Assembly (NCBI GenBank): GCA_022606135.1
Contig: JABYQN010000014.1
Location: 372,001-436,000 of the forward strand
Source: Fomes fomentarius
Taxonomy: Eukaryota; Basidiomycota; Agaricomycetes; Polyporales; Polyporaceae
DNA: 64,000 nucleotides
Direction of reading: 5' to 3'
This document shows positions 49,393 to 60,587 of the stretch, piece after piece. A program made the position numbers and the translations under genes. The notes beneath the pieces are model-generated. The model had not been told where the DNA came from. It ran no database searches and saw nothing but the letters and a program-made list of their open reading frames with translations. Numbering within the stretch: position 1 is the stretch's first letter; the number at the start of each line of letters is the position of its first letter.

Positions 49393-50638
49393 ATGAGGCC
49401 GCTTCCCGCAGAGATCCTCTGGCTCATAATCGACGCAGCGTTCGACGGCCTCGATTTTGTCGTGCTTCACTGGCGCGCCCAAATCGCATGCGCATGCGCC
49501 CTCACATCCAAGGCCATCCTTCCACGCGCCCGCTTCCACTTGTATCGCATCATCAACCTCTACGACCGCTCCCGACTCCCATCCTTTGCACGTACCATGG
49601 CCGAGTGTGACGATCTCCCTCTCATGGTGAAGCGCCTCAGACTTGACTTCGCCCAGTTTGTTTCTCAAGATGACGGCCACTTCGATGTGCCCTTCCCCCC
49701 ACACGTCGTCGCCCGCCTCTCCAACCTCCAGTCCCTTGAGATTGGTCGTCATTTTAAGTACACCCCGCCACATATGCCACCGGCCGCGCTTGGCTTCGCA
49801 AAACTGTTCGCCGCCGCCTGCCCCTCACTTCAGGAGCTGTCCCTCATCCAGATCAATTTCAATTCCTTTGCGGACTTTGTTGATGTCCTATGGTCCTTTC
49901 CTCACATCCGCAAAGTGACCATATCTAACCTGTATTGGCCCCTTTCGACGCCCCTTTTGGCAACCGATCTCACAAGACTACCCACGACACGGAGCAACAA
50001 CCTGACCACCGTCGAAGTATGAGATCGTCCTTGTGTCGATTGCCCGTGATCTCATGTTGGTACACAGCTTGAGCTTCGTGTATCCGATATGAATATGTTC
50101 GCGCATGTATGGGGAGCGAACGTGGAGACCCTCATCCTCAATCCTGGTCCCTTCATCGACGATAGAGGTAGAGTCATTTCAGCATCCATCGTAGTGGCTT
50201 GATGACCTACAGTTTTCCCCCAGAATTATCGTCCTTCTTGCGTCTTGAGCAGCTCCAAGTGGTTGGCTTCGCCAATGCGATGCGCAAGCTCGGGAAAATA
50301 CGCTCAGAGCACTTGCACATCATCAAGGTCGAAGAAATTGTCAAAGACGAACAGTATGAGAGCTTGCTGGCCCATTTAACAGAGATCGACGGCATTCTCT
50401 CGCAACCGATGTTCCGCAGCTTGCACCGCATCGTGCTGACGATCATCTATTGGGGAAAATACTACAAGCGGCAGGAAGAGGCGCAGTGGGTCGAGGACGT
50501 CACCGCATGCCTTCCAGGGCTGCAAGATCGTGGGATTCTGCACGTTAGTGCCCATTGTAGTGGGTGCAGCCCTGTGTTGTGTGGTCGTGTTCTCCTGCTG
50601 ACGTTTGGGGAAGTTTGATCCCGTTGACAGGTTATTGA
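49393..50638 (+). CDS. F-box-like protein, cluster copy 2 (intact)
   Basis: Join 49393-50016, 50068-50167, 50224-50559, 50631-50638; 355 residues. Starts MRPLPAEILWLIIDAAFDGL. The middle carries ARFHLYRIINLYDRS, VVARLSNLQSLEIGR, CPSLQELSLIQINFNSF. Exon 2 gives LELRVSDMNMFAHVWGANV and exon 3 FLRLEQLQVVGFANAM. Exon lengths 100 and 336 equal those of copy 1. The upstream leader (ACACCTCCTGCAGCTGCACA...ACGGACGAATCATGAGG) resembles that of copy 1. Without the last mini-exon the frame would run 29 codons longer into the intron. Confidence 0.8.
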
Positions 50639-50684
50639 ATGCCTTTGCGCTTCAAGTTGATCGTGATGGCATTTTGGACTTTGT

Positions 50685-50830
50685 GCGTGTGAGTGTATAA
50701 TATAGCATGTATCGAGAGGAAGAAGACGGAGATGTCTGTCGCCCCTCACGAGCGTGAAGGTGAGGAGCTTGTAAGTCAACCTGAACAGCCTCCAATGAGC
50801 TGGAAGAGTCCCGTCGCTGAGATAGCAAGG
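50685..50830 (-). pseudogene. Eroded scrap of the 7-TM gene (copy 5)
   Basis: On minus it reads AGCGACGGGACTCTTCCAGC, then TACAAGCTCCTCACCTTC, then GACATCTCCGTCTTCTTCCT. These match three separate parts of exon 4 of the 34717 gene (ATGLLQLVE, YLITFAL, NLSVFFLSVY). It sits upstream and antisense to F-box copy 3, as the other truncated copies do to their F-box neighbours. Confidence 0.7.
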
Positions 50831-51485
50831 GTACAGCAGTATGAAGGCAGCGCGCGTTCAGAAGTGTCATCGCCCGGGAATAATGACCGGGAATAGGTCG
50901 AAAGTATAGGTGGTCCATTCTCTTATTCTCTTCGTAGTTCGTTCTCTTACTCCAAATTCTCTTCTTCTCTCCGTCGAGCATCATCTATTCTGAGCATTCC
51001 GAAGTTGTTCAACAACCTCTCGAGTCGCAACTCGTTCCCTCTAGATTTGCTCAACCCAGGCATTCTGAACTGCTAGTCCAGGTAGCATATCAAAACACAA
51101 TTTTGATACACGTTAAAGACCGTAGAATGCAACGAGTAGAGACGCAAGGAATAGATTTGCGACAAGGAGACTTGCAACTTGTGGAATGGGCGCCTATTCT
51201 CGCCTACTTGCGTCCTGCCCACCATCTCCATCCTCCTCTCCTCTCCTCTCCTCTCCGATTCTGGGCTGGCTGCAACGCACCAAAAATTGAAGACGCGTAT
51301 GGACTTTGGCACACGTCTCCAGGCTTCTCGCTGGTACCGCACGTCTCCAGGCTCTTCGCAGGGAATGCGCTGTAGTTCAAGTGTGAGTCCAGATCTCACG
51401 CAGACTCGTCGCGCTGTGCTGGTGAGGTCGCCATCAGGGGCTCAAGCGCTCATCCTCACTCCACATCCTCCAGGTGTAAAGAATC
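50831..51485. other. Spacer before F-box copy 3
   Basis: Contains a CTCCTCTCCTCTCCTCTCC tract near 51233. No gene seen. Confidence 0.45.
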
Positions 51486-52795
51486 ATGAAATCGATCCCA
51501 GCAGACATACTCTGGCTCGTACTTGACGCGGCGGTCGAGCACCTGGATGCGCAGATCTTCGAGGACGCGTATAGATTCACCATTTTTCACGCCCGCCTTC
51601 GCGGAGAACGACTGCGGGTGCCATGCGCATGCGCCCTCACATGCAAGGCCATGCTTCCACGCGCCCGCTTCCACTTATATCGCAGCATCGCTCTCTACGA
51701 CCGCTCCCGACTCCCATCCTTTGCACGTACCATGGCCGAGTGCGACGATCTGGCGTTCATGGTGAAGCACCTCACATTTGGCCTCGCCCAGTTCAATGTT
51801 TCCGCCAAAGACAACGACCACTTCGGTGTGCCCTTCCCCCCACACGTCGTCGCCCGCCTGTCAAACCTCCAGTCCCTCGAGATTGGTGGTGCGCGGAACC
51901 CGTCGCCGATGCCACCGGCCGCACTCGACTTCGCAAAAATGTTCGCCGCGGCCTGCCCCTTACTTCTGGAGCTGTCCCTCACCAGGCTCGATTTCGACTC
52001 CTTTGCGGACTTAGTCGGTGTTATCTGGTCGTTCCCTCACATCCAGAAAGTGACCATATCTTACTTGTATTGGCGCCGCCCGACAACCGGTGTCACAAGA
52101 CTCCCCACGACACCCAGATGCTGCAACAATCTGACCACCGTTGTAGTACGAGACCGTTCATCTGTCGATTGGCCGCCATTTGATGTTGGCATCCACAGGC
52201 TGGGGTATGTATATCATCGGCTGCACACATGTTCGCCGGCGCATGGGGAGCGAACGTGAAGACCCTGCTCCTCCAGCCTGGTTCCTGCATGCACGAAGGA
52301 GGTAAAGCCATTCTAGCGTCCATCGTCGCTCAACGTTAACCTACCATCTCTCCCAGAATTCTCGTCTTTCTTGCGTCTTGAAGAGCTCGAACTGCAACGT
52401 AGCATTTCCAGCGGTGCTGCCGTGCGCGTGCTCGGGAAGATACGCTCGGAGCACTTGCGCATCCTCCAGCAACATGTCAAAGATAAACCGTATGCGTGGA
52501 TCCTGGAGGACTTGACAGAGGAAGGCGGTGAGATGGACGCCATCCTCTCGCAGCCGATGTTCCGCAGCTTGCGCCGCGTCTCGCTGACGATCATCTATCG
52601 GAACTACTCCACACAGCGCAATGAGGCACGGTGGGTGGAGGACGTCACGGCGTGCTTTCCTGGGTTGCAAGGTCGCGGGATTCTGCACGTCAGTGCGCGT
52701 TGCAGTGAGTGCAGCCCTGTGTTGTGTCGTTGTGTTCTCCTGCTGACATTTGATGGACTTTGATCCCGTTAACAGAGCGTTACCGTCTGATATGA
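51486..52795 (+). CDS. F-box-like protein, cluster copy 3 (intact, most divergent)
   Basis: Join 51486-52145, 52199-52301, 52357-52704, 52776-52795; 376 residues. Starts MKSIPADILWLVLDAAVEHL; continues CACALTCKAMLPRARFHLY, VVARLSNLQSLEIGG, FLRLEELELQRSI and WVEDVTACFPGLQGRGILHV. Exons 2 and 3 are 3 and 12 nt longer than in copies 1 and 2. Exon 4 differs, encoding KRYRLI before TGA because the acceptor context changed from GACAGGTTATT to AACAGAGCGTT. Same inferred role as the others. Confidence 0.78.
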
Positions 52796-53967
52796 CCGGT
52801 CGAACCAGGTCGAGCCGCTTCTGGCATGCCCTCCATACCGGCGTCAAACTGAACATGTCGAGTAACGAGTATCATTCGTGCATGGAGGTGAGGATCGATA
52901 TGCGGAAATAATTAGCTGGGACGTGGGAGCGGACTGTGCACATATGCCTGTGACATACGAGTGCATCTAATAGTCCAGGATGGTTAATGGCGCCGTGAGT
53001 TTATGACCCTGCCAGTGTATGAGAACCAGCTCTCTCGTCTGTTACGCAAGATGATATCCAGGATGGGCCTCCTTGCAAGACTGAAACACCGAGCAGCCTG
53101 TGTCCTTGTGATTGTACCTATGTCACATCGCCCGAATGACGGTGTGAGGAACATCATAATCCACGACCTGGAGCATCGAATGTGTCGGAATCTGGCAAGA
53201 GAAGCAAGGGTGGAAGATTGCTAGCGAACCTTCTGCTACGGTAGGGGTACGGGCCAACGTGTTTGCCACGATGTCCCAATGATAATTGGGCGCTGCCATC
53301 CGGGTTCTCTCGTTCGAGAAATCCCCTCAGGGCGGAGGTTATACAAGAAGCCGGATGGTTCTGTGTTTTGCCGCCGGTAGAACATTCGGCGGATAAAGAC
53401 TCCTATACAGCGCCGTCTCGTAACTTACGCCCACAACGCTGAAACACCGACATTCTCGCGGCCTCTGGATACGCCCAGCGTTCCAGCGGCAGCGCTGACT
53501 GGCGTGATCATCACGGGGGTGAGATCGGAAGGACACACTCCGGTGCAAAACAATTCATTAAAGGCGGCGAGGATGCAAGAGTTGGCTCCGGAGGGTACCT
53601 CGCCGCGTGCTTGCGGCGACGTCAACTGCCTGAAAGGCGGTACAATTACGGCGTGTCGTAAACAGTATGCACCGCTGCAGACTTGTTCGGTGCTGCTAGG
53701 GATGAATGGACGCTCTAGAGGCTATGAAAAGCGGTTCCAAGGCCGTCGAAACCAAGGCGAATCGCAAGGAGACCTCATCAACCCCCTCGGCGACGATAGA
53801 TCGTCGGAAACGTCAGAGAAGCTCGTGCATCCCATGCTCTTCCCATCTTCTGATCTAAATAAACCCACCGATGACCAAGGCCTCGAGGGTCTATAAAAAG
53901 GGTGACATGAACGAGAGGTCCCCTCACTCGACCTACCAGCCTCCGAGGACGCACCCGAGGACCCGTC
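52796..53967. other. Spacer and promoter of the repeat-peptide gene
   Basis: An ORF at 53504-53896 has no recognisable features. The TATA box of the next gene is at 53892. Confidence 0.45.
53892..53900 (+). promoter_or_regulatory. TATA box of the repeat-peptide precursor gene
   Basis: TATAAAAAG, 76 nt before the ATG at 53968. Confidence 0.6.
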
Positions 53968-54312
53968 ATGCAGATTACTACCGCCCCTCGTTTCTTCTCT
54001 GCTCTGCTTGTAATGCTGTTCGCTCTCCAAACGGCGCAAGGGCTCCCACTGGCAGCGACAGGGACTACTCCAAGTCCTGATGACAGTATGTCAGCTGCCG
54101 CGTTAACCACACAACGTATGACTGACCTCGACCGAATCCTCCATGAACAGTTGGGCCTACGCACGGACATGGTCTCCGCGACGAAGCTAGCCTTGCCCCA
54201 GTTCAGGACGACAGTACGTCATAAAATTCAAGACACAGATATCTCACCTGCTGATTCGTGCGAAGTTGGCCCGACTCACGGACATGGTCTGCGCAATGAA
54301 GCACGACTCTGA
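53968..54312 (+). CDS. Small secreted precursor with two IGPTHGHGLR repeats (intact member)
   Basis: Join 53968-54085, 54151-54213, 54266-54312; 75 residues. Signal peptide residues 1-25 (MQITTAPRFFSALLVMLFAL...), then a spacer LPLAATGTTPSPDD. Exon 2 encodes IGPTHGHGLRDEASL plus APVQDD; exon 3 encodes IGPTHGHGLRNEARL and stop. Each repeat occupies its own exon, and both introns are phase 1. The frame is supported by comparison with the second member at 62521: the four repeats differ almost only at third codon positions. No dibasic site flanks the repeats; each is followed by (D/N/E)EA after LR. I know no named family with this motif. Candidate roles are a ribosomal peptide natural-product precursor or a secreted signalling or metal-binding peptide. 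Confidence 0.75.
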   Translation: MQITTAPRFFSALLVMLFALQTAQGLPLAATGTTPSPDDSMSAAALTTQRMTDLDRILHEQLGLRTDMVSATKLALPQFRTTVRHKIQDTDISPADSCEVGPTHGHGLRNEARL

Positions 54313-54639
54313 GAAAAGGTGTCCTAGACCCTGTGTGTGGTCGTCATGGCATTAGTCCTCAACGTCGTCTGGTCACCATATGTCACATGAGGAAGACCCA
54401 CCTCCCATGTCTTCATAGATACAATGACAGTTGCTTGAATGTGAGATAGTGCTAGAAGTTTTGCTGCATTCCCTGAAGGCAGATTGCAGCCATCCACGAT
54501 GTGAATCCAACGCTGAGGATGAACAATACGACATGAGTGCGCTATGGACGTAGGTCACGTATCATAGTGCGGAACGATGAATGACACACATATCTGTGGG
54601 TATTCACGCGAGACACGGCAGCTGTGAAGGAGGCAAAAT
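54313..54639. other. 3' region of the repeat-peptide gene
   Basis: Nothing recognisable beyond the probable 3' UTR. Confidence 0.4.
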
Positions 54640-55160
54640 CAACGCGCAATCAGTAATCCACCGCGGAACGTACCACAAGCGTCGACGCTGAAATCTTGAG
54701 ATCCGGTTAAAGGAGCAAATTGACCAAGTGTCCATTTGCTACTCACCAAGATACGACTCTCGCAATTTTCAGGGCCGCAAGTCTCAGATCGATGCCAAAC
54801 GAAGCCATGACCCATGTAGTCCGTAGCCACTGCGACTGCCAGTCTCTGCATAGACCCTGAACAAGGGTTCAATACATGTTTTGACGGAGATCGTAAACGT
54901 AGGAACACAACTTGTCTCGTCCGCGTCACCAGTAATCAACCTTGTACCGGTCATGTTGAAGGTTGAGTAGAACACATCCGCCTCAAGAATCGGGCTGAGG
55001 AGCATCATCCGTATTCCAGTCCCACAAGGTCAGTGTGCCATTGTCACCGCCCGAGAAAAGTACGCCCTCCGAGTTGGCAGAGAGCGTGTTGATAATCGCG
55101 TTCTGCCCGCTGAGGTTGAAGACGAACATGCCTTCCGGGCATTGAAGTTTCCACTATTTG
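54640..55160 (-). pseudogene. PRP46/PLRG1 WD40 gene fragment (3' half)
   Basis: On minus it reads [20 protein letters not shown], then [12 protein letters not shown], then [20 protein letters not shown], then the last-exon equivalent GTCTATGCAGAG. The same order occurs in the better copy at the right edge, but frames are broken and exons are missing. The homology stops near 55160 at the PEGMF codons. Confidence 0.75.
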
Positions 55161-55767
55161 GTGTAACGTCTGGCTCATGCACATCGACTCTATCAATGCT
55201 GCACTGGCACCACTGTCTGTACAACCGGACCAAGCGACGAGTTTTAGAATGAACCTGAGGCACTCACTTTTAACTCAACAGTGATACTCCGAGTTGTAGG
55301 CAGCTTGTGAGTTGGAAGGAAGATCGCGACTACTACGGCACAGACTCAGAGTGGACGATGCAGCTGCGTCGATAGTCGCGAGCGCTGGCCTCAGACGCCT
55401 CCACTGGTCGTCACGTGTATTGGGTGCTCGTCTGCTCTCTGAGTCTCTCCTCGACTTGAACTTCCTCTTGCATGTCCTTGCTCTCGCTATCACAGCTCTC
55501 TACTATCTTCTCGTCCGCTCCCTTGCACTTTCTTTCACTCACTCTCACTGCGCTCTGACCACGCCTCGAAGAGCCTTCTCAACGTGTAAATTTGAACCTT
55601 GCGTCGGGCTAGCTCACGCTGTCATTAACCGGTCACATCTAGACTGTGCGGGGTCTCAGGGGTCTCGAAATCCGTGCCTGTTCTCGTGCGGATAGAACAA
55701 GGTGTGTATCTGATTACTCTGGTTGCTACATCGCTCGTTTGTGCTGACTCTACTGAGCAACGCTTAG
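55161..55767. other. Spacer between inverted PRP46 fragments
   Basis: Holds an ORF (55312-55695) with no recognisable domain. No other gene seen. Confidence 0.4.
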
Positions 55768-56205
55768 ATGGTCAACCTTGAAGCAAACAAGGTCATTCGG
55801 CACTATCATGGTCACTTGTCGGGGGTATATGCGCTCAGTCTACACCCAACACTCGATGTCCTCGTTACTTCTGGTCGTGACGCGTCTGCACGAGTATGGG
55901 ATATGCGTACAAAAGCGCAGATTCACGTCCTCTCGGGCCACACAGCCACCGTCGCAGATGTGAAGTGTCGGAGTCCGTCCGACCCGCAAGTGATCACGGG
56001 TAGTATGGACTCGACTGTACAGTGCGTCCTTTCATTTCAACTTACCTCACAGGGACGCGTGTTCACAATGAAACGCATTCGGCAGACTATGGGGCCTCGC
56101 GGCCGGCAAGACGATGGTCACGCTCACTCACTCACCCTGTCCGAGCGCTTGCAATCCATCCGCAAGAATATACCTTCGCCTCCGATTTAGCAGGCGGTAA
56201 CAACT
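55768..56205 (+). pseudogene. PRP46/PLRG1 WD40 gene fragment (middle), frameshifted
   Basis: [54 protein letters not shown] and [12 protein letters not shown] are two or three clean WD40 blades of the spliceosomal NTC component. After the intron ending CGGCAG the frame gives [15 protein letters not shown] (Asp of WDLAAGK lost) and then shifts where the right-edge copy has [13 protein letters not shown]. Homology ends at GCAGGCGGTAACAAC near 56200, where Argonaute-like sequence starts directly. Confidence 0.8.
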
Positions 56206-56510
56206 TTCTCCACTCATCTTGCAGCTCTTATTATCATCATCGATCTATGGGTCAACAATAGCAATCACGCGGTCGCCGGGGTAGAGGCCCGTGGCGGACG
56301 CAGATCAACACCCTCGAGTCTGGCACGCAGGTAAGAGGTACTTCCGCGCCCTCTGTTGGTGGGACCGAGCTACAAGTCAGCTCCAGATGTGGTACCACTG
56401 CAGGCGGTGGGCCCCAACGTGTCGGGGGCCCAAGACCCCTATCTCTAGCGGAGGACGAGCACGGAGACGCGAGGTCGGACGAGAATGGGCTCAATCTTTG
56501 ATGAGCTGAC
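56206..56510 (+). pseudogene. Argonaute 5'-end fragment, degenerate
   Basis: ATGGGTCAACAATAGCAATC and the following GGTAGAGGCCCGTGGCGGACG track the start of the intact gene at 41089 (ATGAGTCAACAACAGCAATC, then GGTAGAGGCCGTGGCGGACG). The leader sequence just before the ATG also matches (ATCATC...ATCTATG). The fifth codon is TAG and several indels follow. Ends near 56510. Confidence 0.8.
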
Positions 56511-57391
56511 TGTTCCTGAACTTTACAGCTCCTCCGATGTTATGGGTTGGTACGCCAACGTCGCTTAGAAACCATTGTTGTGATGAAAGACAGTGTCGAA
56601 CATGTGCATGGCGTAGGCAAGAGCAACGATGTCAATGAGCGCGACAGTTGCAACTGCGGCAGACAGCCATAAGAATGAGGGTGGAATGCCTATGCCTTCT
56701 TGCGGTGAGGGTTGGACGTCTTATTTGAGTGGGGTACTTCTCTTGAGAGACAATCAGCTCTGGCGTGTGGGTGGCATTCAGTGATACCTGCTGGGAGGGT
56801 GGGGTCTACGAGGCTACGTACCCTCAGAGGAAGTCTCTATACCAATCAGAGTCAAGGCATTCTCGGGGGAGAATTTCTTGGTATCCAGCCTTTTATTCAC
56901 ACATATCATGAGCGTACGAGGATGAGGATAGGTGCGATGATCGCAGGGCCTTCAAGCTGGGGACCTCGAGTTTGAAGGCGGTCTTCAGGCCATGGAAGTT
57001 TTTAATAAATTGAAGATATGCTATTACCTTTACATCCTGGAGGCAAGATTCTAGTAAGAGCTTCTGGTGTGCGCCCGAGTCTGACACGAGGCAACCATAT
57101 GAATATACCGCTCACCGAGGGGCTGTATCATCATCCTTCGCAGTCGGAACATTGGGTTTCAGGCGTGCATGATCAAACCTTTTGTCAGTGTCAATCAACC
57201 TCCGAGTATACACGCGTTTGAGTCTACACAACTTGCCTTTTGCAGCTGCCCCTCGAGGAGATGGTGGAAGTCAAGCATAAACCAACTTCTCACGAGTCCG
57301 ACGAATATAAAAGGAAGGGAACCAGCGGGGGCATAGCACACTACCATCGCTGTGCCCCGCCGACTGCCACTACACATCTGGTGCTACTGTC
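56511..57391. other. Spacer and promoter of the 57392 gene
   Basis: No gene seen. A TATA box (TATAAAAGG) lies at 57306-57314, 78 nt before the ATG. Confidence 0.45.
57306..57314 (+). promoter_or_regulatory. TATA box of the 57392 small secreted protein gene
   Basis: TATAAAAGG, with the same spacing to its ATG (78 nt) as in the 53968 gene (76 nt). Confidence 0.55.
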
Positions 57392-57712
57392 ATGAACTTC
57401 AAGTTCTACTCGACCACCGAGCTCCTCAGCATATGCTTTGCTGTCCTTATAGCCATACTTGCGGTTCATGCGCTTCCACAGCCGGTCAGCCCAGGTCCTG
57501 ATGACTGCCCCCCTCCAAACCCAGTGAGCCTGAGAGGTAGGTCAACCAAACATCTGACATTCACGCCGGGACAAGGGGTTGTTGATGAGTTCATGCATCT
57601 GCAGACGTTGAAGGACCACCTAAGGAGAACTGTTGGCTGTCGTGATGCGCACGACTTTGGCCGTCACAGCGGAACAGCAGGTGGGTCATGGCCTCACCGT
57701 AGTTTGCGATGA
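57392..57712 (+). CDS. Small secreted protein, possible third relative of the repeat-peptide family
   Basis: Unspliced it gives 106 residues: signal peptide with LLSICFAVLIAILAVHA, then LPQPVSPGPDDCPPPNP. The opening LP...SPGPDD resembles LPLAA...SPDD of the 53968 protein. Alternatively the GTGAGC after PPPNP is a donor and an acceptor at GAACAGCAG joins VGHGLTVVCDENS, ending at about 57869; that would carry one diverged GHGL unit and two cysteines. I cannot decide between the two models. TATA box and leader look like those of a real gene. No known family. Confidence 0.4.
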   Translation: MNFKFYSTTELLSICFAVLIAILAVHALPQPVSPGPDDCPPPNPVSLRGRSTKHLTFTPGQGVVDEFMHLQTLKDHLRRTVGCRDAHDFGRHSGTAGGSWPHRSLR

Positions 57713-57869
57713 AAACTCATTCGACGGAGCAGCTCATACTATCAATTGTGATTCTCACAAGACTCGAAGAAGATATGGTGACTCTGACGGACTTCTAGCG
57801 ATGTACAATGTACAATGGTCGATGTTTCCACCGAGCGAATACACGTCTGCACACCTGCACCTTACTTGA

Positions 57870-59658
57870 CCAATTGAATGACAAATTCGAGTAATTTGGT
57901 TGATGTGTATGGACTCCTAGCGTTGCTCAGCAGTGTGCATAGTGTCTACAAGTTCCGTCTGCTGACAAGTGAAATCTGGGATGTTACTCTATCCCCGCCG
58001 AGTCGAACATCTGCTTCCCCCTTACAAATATGGGTAGGTTACATTGACAGCGCTGGTATCTCAAGTAGCATTGGATTGGCTAGACATCTCCGGTAAGTTG
58101 TCGGATGTAACTCAACCATCTCGCAATCCTAGAGGCTGGCGCTGCTTCAGCTGCATAGGACACCCGAGGCCACCGACTACGAAGCAACAGGTGACTCATG
58201 TAACCGATCTTCTTCTCCGTAGTGAATATTGCTGGCATCTGTCACTTTTGACACTGGCCACGGGCAGTGCATTGAGCTCCGAGCGGAAACTCAAAGTCAG
58301 AATTCTGCTCGGTCGGTGCTGCGGCGAATATCTGGGTTAGTGGTGCATGTGGAGATTTTGCTCCTAAACCCGAGAGGAGGAGGAGGAGAACCAACTTCGG
58401 TCAACCGTGAGACACGCTCTAGCTCGAACCCTATCTGATCGCATTATTCCTGGGCGTAACAAACTCAGATTCTGCGCTTGCAAAAGCGGAAAAAGCATCC
58501 TAATCAAGAAGGAGGAATGACAGCGTTCGCAGTCGTCAACTTTGTCCAGGAACGAACTGTCTACAGACCGCCCACTGGCCATAAACCGGTACTTACAAGA
58601 ACCTGCGCCACTAGCTAGCGGGTGGCTGTGCAGACGCGGCTCACGGAGCGCCCGTCAATCGGTCCGAATCATGTACAATCCGATTAACGCCACGCAGCTT
58701 GATAAGATTACACCGCTTGTGAGATAAGATAGCAAGATACTTGAGAACGCTACTAGTACTCTCTCTTCCACCACCTAAGCCGATGCGCCGCCACTGCATG
58801 CACACCCTATCAATTGACCTCCGCGTTCACGGTTAACACCTCCAGCACGACGCCGGTCCCCCAATGATCACCAAGCTTTCGATACAGTCAATCTCACGCA
58901 GTCAAGTTCTCATTCATGTCTCTCCCGTATCCTTCCCGTTGGCGACGCGATACCCGAACCAACGCGTCCACGCCCCTCGTGCCATTCGTCATGAAGCTCG
59001 ACCCGCGAACGCACCCTCGCCCTTGCGCAAGCTCAGCACTTGCTCAGCGCCACTACCCGGGCAAATGCTGTTCAAACATTCACGTTGTCATCACCGCGCG
59101 CGACTTTCTTCAGTTACAGCACACATGTTCTTTGGGATGTTCTTCATCACGAAATGATGGAACTGAGTATCTCCCAGCACGGAGCACTTCTTGGGATGTA
59201 TCACTGAGAGCTTCTGGGTCTCACGGATACACTGAGACACACTGACTCGAACGTATTACGGAACCCTGTGAACTCTCACAACCCACAAGTGATCAGTACC
59301 CCACAGCGGGTATGCCCCCGTTTGAGGCTCAAGTTAGAGGCTCCGCCCACTATAGTCCTAAACAGCGCCCACCACCCCGCTATAAGTTGGGTTCCTGGAT
59401 ATCACTCGAGCCAGCGCTTATGATACCCGTTCCAGTACGCTTCTACTTGTGTCGCTACTACGTCTGTGTTGCTCACCGCTACAAACAGGTTCAAGAGCAC
59501 TTGTGTCGCCTCAATGCTCATTACCCTCCGCTCCTTACAGTCTGACTTATCTTCGTGTTTTACGTACTGGTACTGGTCTGCTAGTACATTGATCTAATCG
59601 GTTGATGTGTCCCCCTCATCGCACTTAGTGTCTCTCGAAAAGAACCACATCGACCAAT
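57870..59658. other. Region without a supported gene
   Basis: Apart from the UstYa-like scrap at 58526, several plus-strand segments have intron-like borders (for example GGTAAGTTGTCGG near 58091), but I cannot assemble a protein. A GGAGGAGGAGGAG tract lies at 58375. Confidence 0.4.
58526..58610 (+). pseudogene. Scrap of a UstYa-like gene
   Basis: After GAATGACAG it reads FAVVNFVQERTVYRPP, parallel to FAIVNFVWEPSTHRK at 61106. The preceding AAGGAGGAATGA is also shared. The rest of the domain is absent. Confidence 0.5.
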
Positions 59659-60587
59659 CTATCCATGATACTTGAAATCAATCTTCTCGTAAATTGGAAC
59701 CTAGAATTGTACATCATAAGTAAAAGCGGAGCACGATCTATGAATGGCTCACATTACGGATGTTGGTAGTGGTCAAGGCGACTGCCACGCCAACTTTTGC
59801 GGCCTGAATAGAGCCCTGAGACAGGATAGGCAAAGGAGTCTTACAACTGATCCTACCTCTCTGAAAGCTAGCTGGAACATGGCACTCGCAACTCCCTTGC
59901 CTTGATAATCGCGTACCATAGCAAGGTTGCACCAATAGGTATTACACTCTGCTTCTGTTATCCCGATCATCTCGTCATTGACGCGGGGAACTTCTTTACC
60001 CATCTATATGACATCGAGCATGCATGAGTATCCTTGTCCCGTGAAGATGCACATCGACGCTTACAGCTCCGGGATAGTAAGCCTGACCCTCAGGAGAAAG
60101 TGATTGCATGAACTCTTTGACTTTCCCGACCTTCTGCTGTTCCTCACTGACGGCATGTGAATCGTGAGTAGTCAGCGACAGAACGTCGAGATATATCACA
60201 AGACGCACGTGGAGCCCATCAGTTGGCCAGGAAGAGCGAATAGGGTGAAGGCCACGAGACTTCCGAGTTCATCTCTCGCGATGTACAGATGCCCGGCGCC
60301 GGGGACAAGTGCCAGAGAACGGATTATGACACGGCCAAGACTCGGTATAAGTGATAAGTTGCCACCCGTAAGAGCAATCGCGGCGGGATCTACGGTATGA
60401 TGAATCCTCTGATCAGGTGCATTGTCAAACGACGCGCCTGCAGCCATGAGGTTGGAGAACAAGTCAGTCGCTTCCTCTGTGAGGGCCTCTGCAACGCAAT
60501 GTACATCAGGAAATTGCGCGATCACAGTGGCCACTGATTACCTGTCGGATTGGGAACCAGCTGGATGTTGACGTTAGCAGGAGCCAT
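59659..60587 (-). CDS. GNAT-family N-acetyltransferase, C-terminus truncated
   Basis: Join on minus 60587-60542, 60488-60209, 60146-60065, 60003-59857, 59815-59753, 59700-59659; 219 residues. MAPANVNIQLVPNPTE, then GAGHLYIARDELGSLVAFTL, ALPGQLMGSTEEQQK, and the acetyl-CoA loop MVRDYQGKGVASAMFQLAF (R/Q-x-x-G-x-G/A type), then VPIYEKIDFKYHG and TAG. Past the stop, in another frame, lies DWSMWFFSRDTKCDEGD, the expected C-terminal strand. A deletion that removed the loop between HG and DW has therefore truncated the protein by about 20-25 residues. The fold may survive or the gene may be dying. Divergent to the UstYa-like gene at 60973. Confidence 0.75.
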
